Shown piece after piece: positions 43,801 to 56,100 of a stretch of DNA of 64,000 nt (positions are counted from its first letter, which is position 1; the number at the start of each line of letters is the position of its first letter). A model generated the notes under the pieces. It saw only the letters and a list, made by a program, of their open reading frames with translations, made no database searches and was not told the DNA's origin. Both the position numbers and the translations under genes were made by a program. The stretch covers positions 14,011,275 through 14,075,274 of the forward strand of contig NC_090716.1 in assembly GCF_040954835.1 (NCBI RefSeq), read 5' to 3'. The DNA comes from Lepisosteus oculatus. Lineage: Eukaryota > Chordata > Actinopteri > Semionotiformes > Lepisosteidae.

Positions 43801-45039
43801 TAAAATGCTTAGCTGTAGTGCTTTAGTTTAAGGTTTATAAATGACATTTCATAAATGCTTAACAAAGAACATATACAGTTAGCATGCAACTGAGACTCTA
43901 AAAAATTTGTGTGTCTGAATAACATGAAATTTACCTCCGGCCAACCAAAAGGCTGTAAATAATAAATTGTAGCACCTTGTTGAAGTTCAGTTAATGGCAT
44001 CAGTTTCAGAGATACTGTAAGTTTACAAAAAAACTAAATCGACTCCATGTTTTCCATTCAGGCACAACTGCAAGAACTTGTCCAGAGACACATTGCTATG
44101 CTATTATACAGTATATTTATATATAGACTACTAAGGACTGATAATTGCTGTGTGTACTAATAAAACTCCAGTTGGCGTTCCATACTGGTACTACTGTTAA
44201 ACAATTTAATCTAAACTATGTGAAGTACATTACTATACATACTGTAACACTCACTAAAAAACAATATTAGACTCTCTCAATGTAATTTAATTTTAATAAC
44301 ACTCATCCTGAAGAGCACGCTACAAAATACAGTAAGTGCTTCACGTTTTTGTTCGCTTTGATTTTCCTTTCACTCTTTCCATTGCTCCATTCACACCTTT
44401 CCCCAGAGAACATCTCTCTGAAACATCTCAATGAATCCGCCCACCACATGACATGCAAAGCTATTCACAGCTATTCCTGACTACCTCCCTGTTCTGCAGA
44501 ATGTTTAATGATCAGTTTGTGACATTCAGCTCATTGCTCACTTCTTCAGTTTTAGGCCTGTACAGGTACAGTATACAAAATCAGACATGCATCACTATTT
44601 CAGACAAAGTAGAAATGAATCCTGTGTATCAGTAAACCGATAAATTGGTGACCTTTAGATGATTTTGATCCACTGATTAACCATGATTTGATGCTGATCT
44701 GAGAAATATGAGATGAAAAAAGATTACAGATCAATCTTTGTCTCAATCACTAGAGTAAAAAGTTTGGTGTGCATTGCACACTATGAGATAATGCACACTG
44801 TTCGTATTCTGACAATACAGAGGGACGATACAGCTGTGAGCAACATTCCTGTGTAAAGCTTAAATTTCACAATAGCCTTGCTTAAAGTCGTTTAGTATAC
44901 TGTGCACAGAAAATAAAGAAGACTGATTTGTGGTTTCAAGGAATTATCATAAACACACAGGTTTTTTTCTTCAGTAGAACAGGTTTTCTGACAACTTTTG
45001 ATCTGATTCAGGTTTGGAATTGTAATTCCATGTAAATGG

Positions 45040-45265
45040 GGTTAAAGCTCTTCAAAGATCTAAGATTCAGACGAGATTTGATAAAGGTATGTAAAATCCC
45101 AAGGGGTGTAGTCAGAGTTAATTCATGGGACTATTTCATACTGCTGACACAAGGACACAAGGTCACACCTGGAAACTCAAAAGGAACTCATTTATAGCAA
45201 ACACTTTTTTCTACAAAGATTTGTAGGTATCTTGAGCAGGCTTCCCAGACAGGTGTTTGAGGCCC
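45040..45265 (+). repeat. Dispersed fish repeat fragment
   Basis: Contains ACACAAGGTCACACCTGGAA and AGGCTTCCCAGACAGGTG, which I associate with the same interspersed family as 45.8 kb. Old and degraded. Confidence 0.4.
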
Positions 45266-45799
45266 AAACTCTTGGCCCTCTGAAGAAGGAACATGGGCCA
45301 AATAACTTCCTATCATTTGCAGCTTATATTTTTATTTTCTTATCTGGTCTCTGAAATACCTTCTGCAAAAATAGGGGTCACATCATGATTAATGTCATGT
45401 TTTTCAGAAACATTGCCAAATATATGTATTATATACCACTGTCAATCTGCCTGTCAGGTTAGTTCCATTCTGTTCCCTAACCCTTGTGATTGCTAAGTTT
45501 ATCCGTATGTTTACATTTCACTGTCAGCTTTGACCCGATGTACTGTATGATGGTATTGCCCAGGAAAGCTGAGTATCATGCTACCGACTTGCAAAGTGAA
45601 CAATTTAGTGTACAAATTGATTAAAACAATGAAGACTAAATGTTCTCAGTCTGGTACAGATGTAACCTTTGCATAACTTCTGAACATACTGTACTATGTG
45701 TAATTGGAAAGACATTGTTAGATTTCCACACGCTATAGACTATTCTTTCAGCCTACTGTACCATGTTATCACAGCCAATCCCTTGGTTTGTCTCATGAA

Positions 45800-45903
45800 A
45801 TGGCTGGATGACACTCTTGGATAAATCAGCTGCTTAGTACGAAACTGACTAGAGGGGCTGAATGGCATCGCCTTGTTTGGAAGCTTTCCTATGTTCTTAT
45901 TAA
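45800..45903 (+). repeat. Dispersed fish repeat, 3' end
   Basis: GGCTGGATGACACTCTTGGA, GGGGCTGAATGGCATCGCC and CTTTCCTATGTTCTTAT match the end of a very common repeat of early-branching ray-finned fish genomes, as I remember it. Confidence 0.5.
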
Positions 45904-46699
45904 ACTGGTCTATACTGTAAGTATATGTCTTAATCGTTCATTCATTTTCATTTGGCAAAAGGGTTTCATTATAATTTCTTTTGCCTGCACAAATTGGTTT
46001 ATTTTTATTTGTCTTGCTTGTTTTTAAGTCACACCCGATACTACACATTCATTTACTGATTTATAACCCTGGAGAAGTTGACTCAAATTTAAAGACACAT
46101 TATTCTATTGAGGATGATATGTTGGTAATGTCAGCGTCTTTCAGCTCAGTACAATTCACCAGTACTGGTGACAGGCTCATAGACAGTATGGTGGAGTTTT
46201 AAGGAAACATGTCTGCTTTAGTTCCTTCTTCAACTGCCTAGTTGCCTGACCCAAAAGCATTTGACTGTAGCCAGAGCATTCCAGAAGTCTGCATCCACGT
46301 CTTTCTAATTTCAGTCAAACGTATATCTGCCCTCATGGAAGCTGCGAATTTCCCAATATTTCTGGTTTGGCTGAGTTCTAGCATTAGAACAGTCATCCAG
46401 AATGCAAACTAATAAAAAACATGCACACTCCCAAGTCCTGGCTGAAAGACATTAGGATTCCAAACATACAATATGCAATGGAAAAGACACAGATAAATGT
46501 GCTTTTGCCTGTTAGTTTCCCCTTTTTTTGTATAAACAAATGTACAGTAACTGCTGAAGATTTCTGACTATAACAAAATAAAAAAAGGATTGGTTTCTGA
46601 TATAAACATTTCATTTCCCGCTTAAATTCTTGACTCAGTGAAAAATAATAACCAATAATTATGTATATTGGATGTGTCATTTTAAAAAACTGCATGGAG

Positions 46700-46968
46700 T
46701 GTCTCAGTTATCATTATCCCCTTGCAGTGCTGGGGCACTAGTTTCAATTACTCTGGTGCGCTCTCTTAGCAGATTGTACATCCTTCCCTTGTTCACATGG
46801 GTTTCCTCTGGGTGCATCAGTAGGTTAATTGGCTTCTGGGAAAACTGGCCCTGATGAGTGTGTTTTTTTCTGTGTGTGTGCCCTGCTACAGACTAGCATT
46901 CCACCCAGAGTGTGTCCTGCCAGCGACCCTGTACTGGATAAAGCATGTAGAAAATGGATAGATGGATT
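46700..46968 (+). mobile_element. tRNA-derived fish SINE, degenerate
   Basis: Family body (GGTTTCCTCTGGGTGC, AGGTTAATTGGCTTCTGGG, TGTGTGCCCTGCTACAGAC) and tail (AAAATGGATAGATGGA). Confidence 0.7.
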
Positions 46969-47089
46969 TGAGAAAGGTATGAAGAGACATGAAAATAACA
47001 GAAATGAGCGCTGCAACTGTTCCAGCAAGTGGAATCATAAATTCTATTACCTTTGCTATTCTCATTTTAGTGCACCAGTAGATAGAAAT

Positions 47090-47480
47090 TAGGACACGGT
47101 GTTGGGTAGGAGTAAAGTGTTGAAGCGAGAGAGAGGGAGTATCCCATAACCAAAAGCCAGATTGTAAGGCAGGTCCATAGTCAGAAGGAGGGCAAAGATC
47201 CGTTCTCCTAGAGTTCGAGAGATGCTGAGTAAACAAGCGACGAGAAGAGTAGAGCTCGGAGAGTGAACCTCAGTAGTGAGCATGGAGAGGTGTGGTTGAA
47301 AGACTTAAGAAGGGAGAAAAGAGGAAAGTGGTTGGATAATAGATTAATTGCGGTGAACAGTGCACAGTAGAATGTGGTGGCGAGTGCGTGGTTGCGTGGT
47401 GACTCTGACATATTCAAGGCCTTATTCAGACAGGTCTCATCTGAGGCGTTAGCCTACAGTAGCAGAGGTGGACTGAGCGA
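47090..47480. other. GC- and purine-enriched block of unknown origin
   Basis: Differs in composition from neighbouring AT-rich DNA, with several CpGs and GAGAGAGAGGG. Short open frames exist on the reverse strand without a recognised domain. It may be an old repeat. Confidence 0.3.
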
Positions 47481-48439
47481 CTGGTAAACAAGAATAGTTA
47501 ATTAACGTCTTGTCAAATCATTAAATTTGAACACAGAAGCACAACATAAAAAGACAGAAAAGGACAAAGAGTAAAATGAAGAAGGTAAGAAGACAAAAGA
47601 AGACAAGATAGACAGAGAAGTTTAAATTCCATCACCCCCCTCTTCCTCAAAACCTGAGCCATGAGAAACAACCTTATTTTCAAGGTCTCCAAGATAGGAG
47701 AAGTCAGATTTGGGTTACGTTATTTGAACCTTGTTATACAGAACTTGCTGTCCTATTCATTTGAGAAAATTCTGACAGTCTTTATTGTGGAATCCTCAGG
47801 CTAAAAACTTTCTCTTCTGTTTTGGTGAAGCATGTCTAAAATAGAGAAATAAATTCCTATTTGCTTTTGGGCATCCACATTCAAGGAAGCGAATTTTAGT
47901 TTTGGGTTGTGTTATTTTATTTAGGCATGCAGGATATTTCTCTTCTTAGCTTGCCAAGCTATTGCATAATGTTTTGGGTTATATGGCTAGAATTATATGT
48001 CTTTTTCTCTGCAGGACATAGGCCTCAGAAATGCATACTGTATGTCATGACATTATATAACACATATATTTGTTTTATATATATATATAATGTTTTGTGT
48101 CATTTTATGTTATTTTATTGTTAAAAATATGTTAGTCTATCAAATTTTGACTGATTTTATTACTCTTCTGTCAGTTCTGTGTCAAGAATATAACATAATA
48201 ATAACATAATATAATACTGTATGTCATTTTTACATGCCTCAAGTTGTTACCTAGTGCTCAAGAACATTTTTAAATTAGATTTCTGCTTTGTAGTTTTATT
48301 CCATTAAAGCTTGCAATAACTTTAGAAAACCTATTTGCTTCATCAAACTTTTTTTTTTAAATAGTACATAAAACATTGGCTGGGGAATAGAACACAGCCA
48401 TAAAACCATTTGCCCACTGGGCCCAAGATGCAACCTAGC

Positions 48440-49088
48440 ACTAAAATAATTTAGAGTTTGATCGAGTGTAATTTCCACCTGTGTCTGGGTGTTTTGGGCA
48501 GCTAACAATTTTGTAAACAGAATGAACACAGATAACCTAATCTGTATACTTCAGTTATTTCCAATAGTAAAGTATAAATTTGGGAACACGTGACATCAAA
48601 TAATAACAGCACAAAACATTGGTTTGCTAAAAAGTTCCATTATTTGTTGTTGTAAAGAAATTAGGAATTACAGTAAGTATAAACACCAAGAGAACCAACA
48701 GACACAGGGTTCCTCCAGGATGAGGTCAAATGGAACTGCTTCAGAGAGAATTTCCATGGACTTTCTAGAACTCTTGTTACTTTGACCTCAGATGTGTGTG
48801 GCTCCGGAGCTGCTGAACTCCTGTGGTTAACACACATGTGGACTGCTCCCTGACATGACCCACAGCAGGGGAACTAAACCTTGTCCTGAATTACTCCCAC
48901 ATGTATCCTGCACACTGCACATCAGGCCCTCCCAGCAGTGGTTCTGCTTCAATGGCTATCAGGTGTATGACCCATTACTCCCCTAGAGGCAAAATTACAA
49001 ATCTTTTCGCACCACAGGTTAGATGTATTGCTTTATTATGGTTATATATTACAGTATGTGTCTAGAATACTTTTGCTATAGTCTCCTT
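48440..49088 (+). repeat. Segmental duplicate, copy B (contains 250-bp identical core)
   Basis: Homologous to copy A, 5,314 bp downstream across the core. Not an LTR pair: identity stops abruptly within the homologous region, and the 4.6 kb between the copies contains no retroviral genes. The immediate downstream DNA has an ATG/ATA microsatellite (49,111-49,155). Confidence 0.85.
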
Positions 49089-49999
49089 TATGTTGATTCA
49101 AATTATTATATTCAACAACAATAATAATAATGATGGTGATGATGATGATATTATTGTAAATGACTGAATGACTGCAAATGTTTTGATAACTATTATTGCT
49201 TTGGCAACATTTTAATTAAATGGTCATACTTTTAATCCTTAATTTCAATATGAGTATCAAAAGCTGCAGTTCAGAGAACCTGCAGAACACACATTTTAGC
49301 GTAAGGAAATATTTTATACTATACATTACAGTATGTTCTTTCTTTCCCAAATTCTTAAGCAAATCTCAAGTTTATTTGACTATAGCATTCTTGTTGTCTT
49401 ATTTGGACTCCCAGAAGCACATCTGATTCAATTAAATACTAGACAAACATATTGTGTGTCACTTAGAGGTGACTGGCTAACTCCAGATGCTTTTAGCTGA
49501 AAACTATGATATGTAATATGTGAAGCACGTTTGGAGTGTAAAAGAATCAAATTAAATGCCAAAATCTGGATCTGGCATTGAACAGGGTAGGATTGTCTTG
49601 CATCTGTTCTTTGGTCTGCTTTGGAGCCTCAGCACTCAACCAGAAAAAGAACCACAAAAATTTAAGAATACTTGATTTCTTGCAAGGAGTGATTTGCAAG
49701 ATCTCTTATTCTAACTGTCAAAAGGATACATCATGGGAAGACTAAAAATGTAAACATTTACAGAACTCCAGGCTAAAATTAGTTAAGTCAAACGAAATTG
49801 TAAATTGTGCACAGTCTCATCCCACCCTCTTCCCTTTTTAATTTGGTTTACTTTCAATTTAGGATATTTTTGTGCTTAGTTATTACACAAGCTCTTGAGG
49901 ATAATGACTCATTGTCAACACTCTATCTCCTAAAGCCAAGTCTAAAAAAGTCCTAAAGCAGCTTCTTCTCCTGTTGGTCCCAGATGCAGACCCTACACT

Positions 50000-50430
50000 T
50001 CCTTGAGATGATTCCTAAGGGAAGAATGCTGTCTTTCTGATGCACAGCTCCTCTCACTGAGAGACTTCATTTTTTACCGGCTCAGGGACCCTGTCAAGAC
50101 TGACCACTTAACTAACATAAAGGCTGTCTGCAGACAGCAGTAACAGACTCTCAGTAGAAGCTGAGAGGAAAGGAAAGAATGTCCTCCAGTTCTGTTTGGA
50201 CAAAGGGGAGGACAGAACCTGCCAATCCAATCTACGTGTTGTTGATCTCCCAGAAGACATTGAAGGGGATTACCCTATGACCTAATATAGGGGAGGGTCA
50301 TTAGGAGATTACCAACTTTTTGGAAACATTTCTACCAAAATTGCTGCTCCTGGCCATTGAAGATTTGAGAGGGTTATTTGATTTATTATAGCCCTTTGCT
50401 CCTTCATTATACTGACCGATAGACTGACCT
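50000..50430 (+). pseudogene. Possible LINE-1-type ORF1 remnant
   Basis: One frame at about 50,212-50,277 reads CQSNLRVVDLPEDIEG, resembling the start of the RNA-binding domain of L1 ORF1 proteins (NIRIxGLPExxEG). Later FWKHFYQ-like residues could continue it. Frameshifts and stops on both sides; no ORF2 found nearby. Confidence 0.4.
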
Positions 50431-51299
50431 TCCAGTCAAATGGGAAAATCAAGACATCCAAAAAGAAAAAGCAGGGTGCTGCTGTATGTGATGTTGAATT
50501 TCAGACCAATGTACCAATACTTGACCTTGTAGATGCTTTTCAGCAGGAGGGTCTGGGGCACTTGTCAGGACAGAGAAAACAGTGGGTGAAACCAAATACA
50601 AGCAAAACCTTGTATGGTCACTTACAAAACTGTAATGAGGGAATTGTGTTAAAGGGGACTGCATCTATTCATTCATATCTCCCTCAAAACAACATAAACA
50701 GTGTTATCTTTCCTTATACCTTATTTATAATTCCTTATTCTTAATGCATGAAAAAATAATATGAGTTTCTAAGCTTTGTTTGTAACCACTTAAAAACAAC
50801 TGCAGAGCCACCCATAAACAGTAACATTTGTGGTCGATCGGATATGGTTCATAACTTGTTTTATATTATAAAATACAAAATGATGAATTTGAGTTCAATA
50901 TCTTAACTGCTGGCGTACTGTACAATTAAGTCACAGTCGTTTTTTTTGTGAAGAATCAACGTCCATCAAATGTACCTACTCCCGTCCATTAATAAATAAG
51001 CTAAATTTGTGATAGGAAGACAATATTTTTTAAATCTTGCCTTTCTAATCCATAAATAGCGAAAGTGTTATTTTTCTGCACTGAAACATATAATACATAT
51101 AGGAACTACTGTACGCATATTTGCAGAAATATTTATAGCTATTGATATATAATTGATATACTGGATTACTATTAAATAGTAACTTGAATTATTATATATG
51201 TGTATCTTTCACATTGTATCGCTAAAATAAAAAAGTTGTTCCAAGTAACAAAACTTCAATCTACAGTATATCCACTACTCTGTTCGGGCTCTTGAATGT

Positions 51300-52093
51300 G
51301 TTTACTTTGAGATGCATTTCGGTGCAGGCGGAGCAAATCGACGTTGCAGTCTTTCAGCACGACTTGTGTTATTTTTCTCTTAATTCACTTTCGAAGTAGT
51401 AGAATTCATTTCCTGCAAAGTGTCGACAGGTTGATATCTAACGGAGCTGCATTATCTGTGAAAATATGGTCAGTATGATATACTGTAGCCTACACTGTGG
51501 CCACAGGCTGTCTCTTCAGATGGGACTTAAAAGGGCACTTAACGGCCAGGTGATGTCACCGTGCTGGAAATAGCGAGAGTAAGAGCCTCTTAATCTTGCC
51601 TTTACCTTCGAGCTCCAACACGTGGAAAGTTCAGATTCATACAGTACCTGAACCCCAAACCAGCATCTAGCGAGTACGAGTGCGTAGTGTTCATGCGTGT
51701 GAATGTGACAGAAAAGCAGAGAGCATTGGGGACAGTGTCAAAAAATACAATTGAAAGAAAAAAAACCCAATGAGCAGATATGAATAAGGTCGAGGGAGGG
51801 CTTGAATTTCATCATTGACTGCAGTTGGGGAGGCATTCCTGAGCACGAGAGAGAGAGAGAGAAGGGGAGAGAGAGCACGAGCGAGAGAGGGAATTCGCTC
51901 AACGGGATCGCGTCGCGCGGAGCTGTGTGGATTATACAGAACACCCAGTATCGGTTTCTGCTTTATTTTGCTTTGGTTTTCAGTTGGACACATTGAAGGA
52001 TCGCGGTTTCTGTGCAGAAGATCTTGTCTTCAGCTACAAGACACCACGGAACTTCGAGCAGAGAGGATCAGAAACTTTTGGTTTTCTCCCGAG
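51300..52093 (+). promoter_or_regulatory. Candidate CpG-type promoter and non-coding first exon of a downstream gene
   Basis: CpG frequency rises from 51.3 kb. A GA-rich tract (51,847-51,890) is followed by CpG-rich sequence (GGGATCGCGTCGCGCGGAGC) and ends at a strong donor, AAAT|GTGAGTG (intron from 52,094). Between 51,900 and 52,090 there is no ATG, consistent with a 5'UTR exon. Human synteny (PAMR1 then SLC1A2, same strand) makes SLC1A2 the obvious candidate, but no coding sequence is seen to prove it. Confidence 0.35.
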
Positions 52094-53111
52094 AAATTTA
52101 AATGTGAGTGTTCGCACAGCACACAAAAAAAATGTTTATGTGTACCTTGGTCTTTAAATATTGAGAGGCCTCACGAAATGCTAATTTAAGTGTTAGAACG
52201 GTCTCATACGGAAACTTTCTAGGTGTAATATTTACATTTTCTTGTGACTTTAAGTGCAAGTTTTCTTATTAGGTGGCATTAGAGGTTGCTATACACATCT
52301 TAATTTAGTTATCCCTTCTAACTAAATATAAAACCTTGCATCTCTATATAATGTGGTGTATTTTATATGTTAATATATAAGATTGCTGGCGATCTGGTCG
52401 GGTGGTTACAACCTATGCTTGTTTTCATTAATATTAAAAGATCATGCCCAGTTATTAACTTAACGTATGCCGTGGTCGAATTTCAATTAAACGTCGGAAA
52501 AGGGTTACATCAATGGGAAATCAAATAGATCTAACCTCTTTACTTATAAGTAAAACACAAGATGGAACGGATTGTCGTTTTTTTTTATTTCGGATTAAAT
52601 AAAGTGTTGAAGGTGGCGCACAAGATCTGTCTAGGAATGAGCACCGGGCAGGATTGTGCGATGCTTGATTCCCCGCCGTGATTTGGTTCGTCTGTAAACC
52701 TGCGGTAATCCTTATTATATCATACAGTATGTTCACCCCACTGACTCGCAGCAATTTGCGAGCTGCCGATGGGGTGGCCGGCGCGAGGGGAGCGGGCGAC
52801 GCGACAGCACACGGCAGTCCCCCCAGACCGAGTCAGATGGCTAAATGATCTCCGTCCAGGAGATGCTCCTGCATCTCATCGTTGGTTAAATACCTTGCAC
52901 GCTCGCAACAGCCCTCATAAAATCGACCAATGTTCTGTAGGAACCCATAAGCCATTAATGAAAACAGCAACGACAAAATGACTATAACGAATAAACAACA
53001 ACAGGTCTGCAGGTAGTATCAATAATTTAAGATCATATAACTGTGATCCTAGAGGTAGTCCTGACGGATTTTAAACTATTTTACGACTTAATCCAATTTA
53101 TCCATATACCA

Positions 53112-53192
53112 GTCCGTTCCTCCACGGCCGAAACGTTGTGTTTTCTTCTCTTTTCAGCATGGCATACTGTACACCTATTACTTGTTCCCTTA
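53112..53192 (+). mobile_element. Retroelement 3'-end fragment, same family as 41.7 kb
   Basis: CTCCACGGCCGAAACGTTG, TTCTCTTTTCAGCATGG and CACCTATTACTTGTTCCC match the reverse-strand element at 41.7 kb in the same order. Confidence 0.65.
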
Positions 53193-56100
53193 CCAGACTG
53201 TGTTATACCACTAATTTATCCATCCTAAATAACACAGTCGGGTTTCCAATTGGAATTTCCTCTTCTGTACTGTTGTTCTGAGCTGTTTTAAATTTATGAA
53301 ATTCAAAATGATCAGTTTAAATCGATATGAAACCATCTACCTATTTGGATTTCGTATGTAGGTCAAGCTCGTTATTTTTTGTGGGGGTGAGCTAGAGGGG
53401 CATTGAGAAACAAAGAGGCTGGAGTTTCCTTTCAGCGGCTGTAATAGTATACAGTAGGTGTTAACTGCAGGTTACAATGTATTAACACGGCCAGCAGGGC
53501 TATTCACAAAAAACACACAAGTCGATTCGAATCAGATCACTCCACATAATGGTTGTCGAGCGAATTCATGTATTTTATTACATATGTGGCAAGAGGACTG
53601 CAAAAAGAAAGCTACCTCTCGGCAATGTATCCTGACATTATATGTTTCTGCCACCGAGAAATTTACATTAATCTGCATCCGTGCTTTGGGGGGGAGATGC
53701 TTCTGTGAAAATAAAAATGGGCCACGACATCGATTTTTTTAAAAAAACCTGAAGCACCTAAACTGATTAATCTCACCCATGTGGTCCCACTCTTTCAAGG
53801 TGATGACAATCATTCATCAGTTTTTGATGTCTAATTTCTTGGACCGCACAAAGAGCATGAATGTGCTTTGAGAATTCGGAGGTGCGTGTGTCCAATGTCC
53901 CCGCCTGGAGGTGGAGTTCCCACACATGAGACAGATTCAAGACGTACACTATCAAAGGTCTTCTCTGATTCGCTTCAGCAGCTCCCGCTGGTCTGCTACA
54001 CGGCCACTGGCTCGTCTTTATCATGCTGGGAGGCTTATGGTCAGGAAATATTACTGATACACTGTATTTTGAAATGAAAAACGAAGAGAAATTGCTCTAC
54101 ATCGACATGCGCTGATACTGTCCGTTTGATCGCCCAAGGGTGTAATTTGTTCACAACGGAAGCGTTTGAGGTGCATATTGTGTTTAGGAGACAAGACTCG
54201 GTTTCTGTTCAGAAGGTTAGATGGAGTTGTATTGCTGTTTTCAACAAATAATAATTGTGATTTTGTTTACTCTGTGACCGAGCCGGTCCAAACATCCGTT
54301 CTCCCTCCTTCTCTTGCATATTCGTTGTCAAAGTTATCGCCATTTCTGTTGTCCGGGGTTTCACCTATCAAAACCGCGGTATAAACACGAGTCCCACTAT
54401 ATATATTGACATATTTACGTAATGGTTTTACACTCGAGATCCAGATTTTACTCCAGATGTAAGAGGAGCGGTGCAGATTGCAGTATCCTCTGTAATAAGT
54501 ACAGAACACGAACGATGTTCTTGGGTTTCCACCATTCTTTTGATCTAATGTGTCAAATACAATACCTCTTCCTCTTGACTGGGCGATGACCACGTCCCAA
54601 CTTTGCAAAAAAAAAAAAACCCGTTGGGTGAGTCACAGCAAACTGGGATTTTAGAGCTGTAAGGAAATACGATCGCGCGTGCGGACTAGCTGACCCCGGA
54701 GATGTGGAGACTGACCGCTGCGCAGGGAGATGGAAGGGCTTGGTTCAAGCCACAGGCATCTTTCCCAACGAGTTCGGTGAAGGCTTTCATAACGCTCTGG
54801 GTTCATCACTGCGCTCTGAGCACAACTATTGTCAAGCATTCATGGTTGCCAGGATCATTACGAGACGTTCATCGTGGTTTAGTACACTCATCAGCAATGC
54901 CTTGGTAAATGGGCTTCCACCAGCAGCTGCGCTTTCTGTTCTCTAGGGCGTAATAGAACAATAATAGACTTCATATGATTGGTTGAAAATTTTACAAAAT
55001 CCGACAGTGAAGGTTTTTACAGGAATGATTTATCACGTTATATTCTAATGAAGGAAAAAAATCGAATTCCTCACCGTATGTTTTCTGAGAACATGCTGTT
55101 ATTTTTGCCCCAGCAATAGTATTAACACTGTTATGGCATAAAGCACGATTTGTAAACTCATCAACATGGGTTCATAATTCCCATCGGTTTCGGAAAGCCT
55201 TTCCGCAGCCGTTTTCTGCTGTAACTCTGGAGGACTGAATCTTGACAGATTAGGGTTCGTGTGAGTTTTTCTAATAGCTTTTTTGAGAGGAACTTAATTA
55301 AAAAGCAGAAATTTTCTTTTCTACAGCAGGGTGCTTTTCAGACAACTGAATTGAATCGTGGAGTTTGTTTCCAGCTAGATATGAAAACTGAGGGCAATTG
55401 CATTAAATTATTAAGAACACATTTCAGACACTGATATTAAAATAATCTGTTTTGCGCATCTGAGAGGTGCCTTTGGTGTATACAACAGTCTCAGGCCTAC
55501 AGCTATAGGTATGCGATGTAATTTGAAGAGTAAAAAGAATATTATATAATTAATAATAAGAAAATTCTATAATGCATTCATTTCTGACTTAGTTATATAC
55601 AGTACTGTACGGTAACATTTTATTCCATGACAATCAGGACAAACTGTTTACTTATACATTTTCCTGTGATATTGCACATAGTGTATTGACAAGAAGTATG
55701 AAAAAATGTAACTGCTAAAGTACAGATCAATTACAAAATATCTTGGATTAGACGTTAATCTATTTTCTACAAAACCAAATTAAGATGAATCCAACTGGAT
55801 TTTTATATCATATAAATTTAGTATATCATATTTATTTCCTCATTCAGTGTTAAGCAGTTTATCCAAAGCAGTTCTTCTTTAATTTAGTAAAGATTTTATT
55901 TATACTTTGACTTCTCTAGAGTCCCTCTTATAAAATAAATAGACCATGCTGTCTGAAACATAATTAAAATCTTGGCCAGAAGAGATCCCTGCTGTCATCA
56001 GTTCTGGGTTCCTTTCAGCATGACAGATTTCCAGACAGCTTTTTCTGTTTGTTTTCCAGACACAGTCTGAAGTATGCTCCTTCTCCTCCATTGCTTCACA

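Noticed and set aside
43386..48949. The 250-bp identical copies as LTRs of one provirus
   Set aside because: Homology continues beyond the identical part at lower identity, there are no TG..CA ends, and no gag or pol remains between them.
51815..52189. 124-codon open frame (+) over the GA-rich tract
   Set aside because: The Arg/Glu-rich part comes from the GA repeat and the rest has no domain. It overlaps a good splice donor, so a 5'UTR exon is more likely.
54702..54946. Overlapping 68- and 80-codon frames (+)
   Set aside because: Sit in a CpG-rich patch but show no family resemblance or splice context. Not called a gene.
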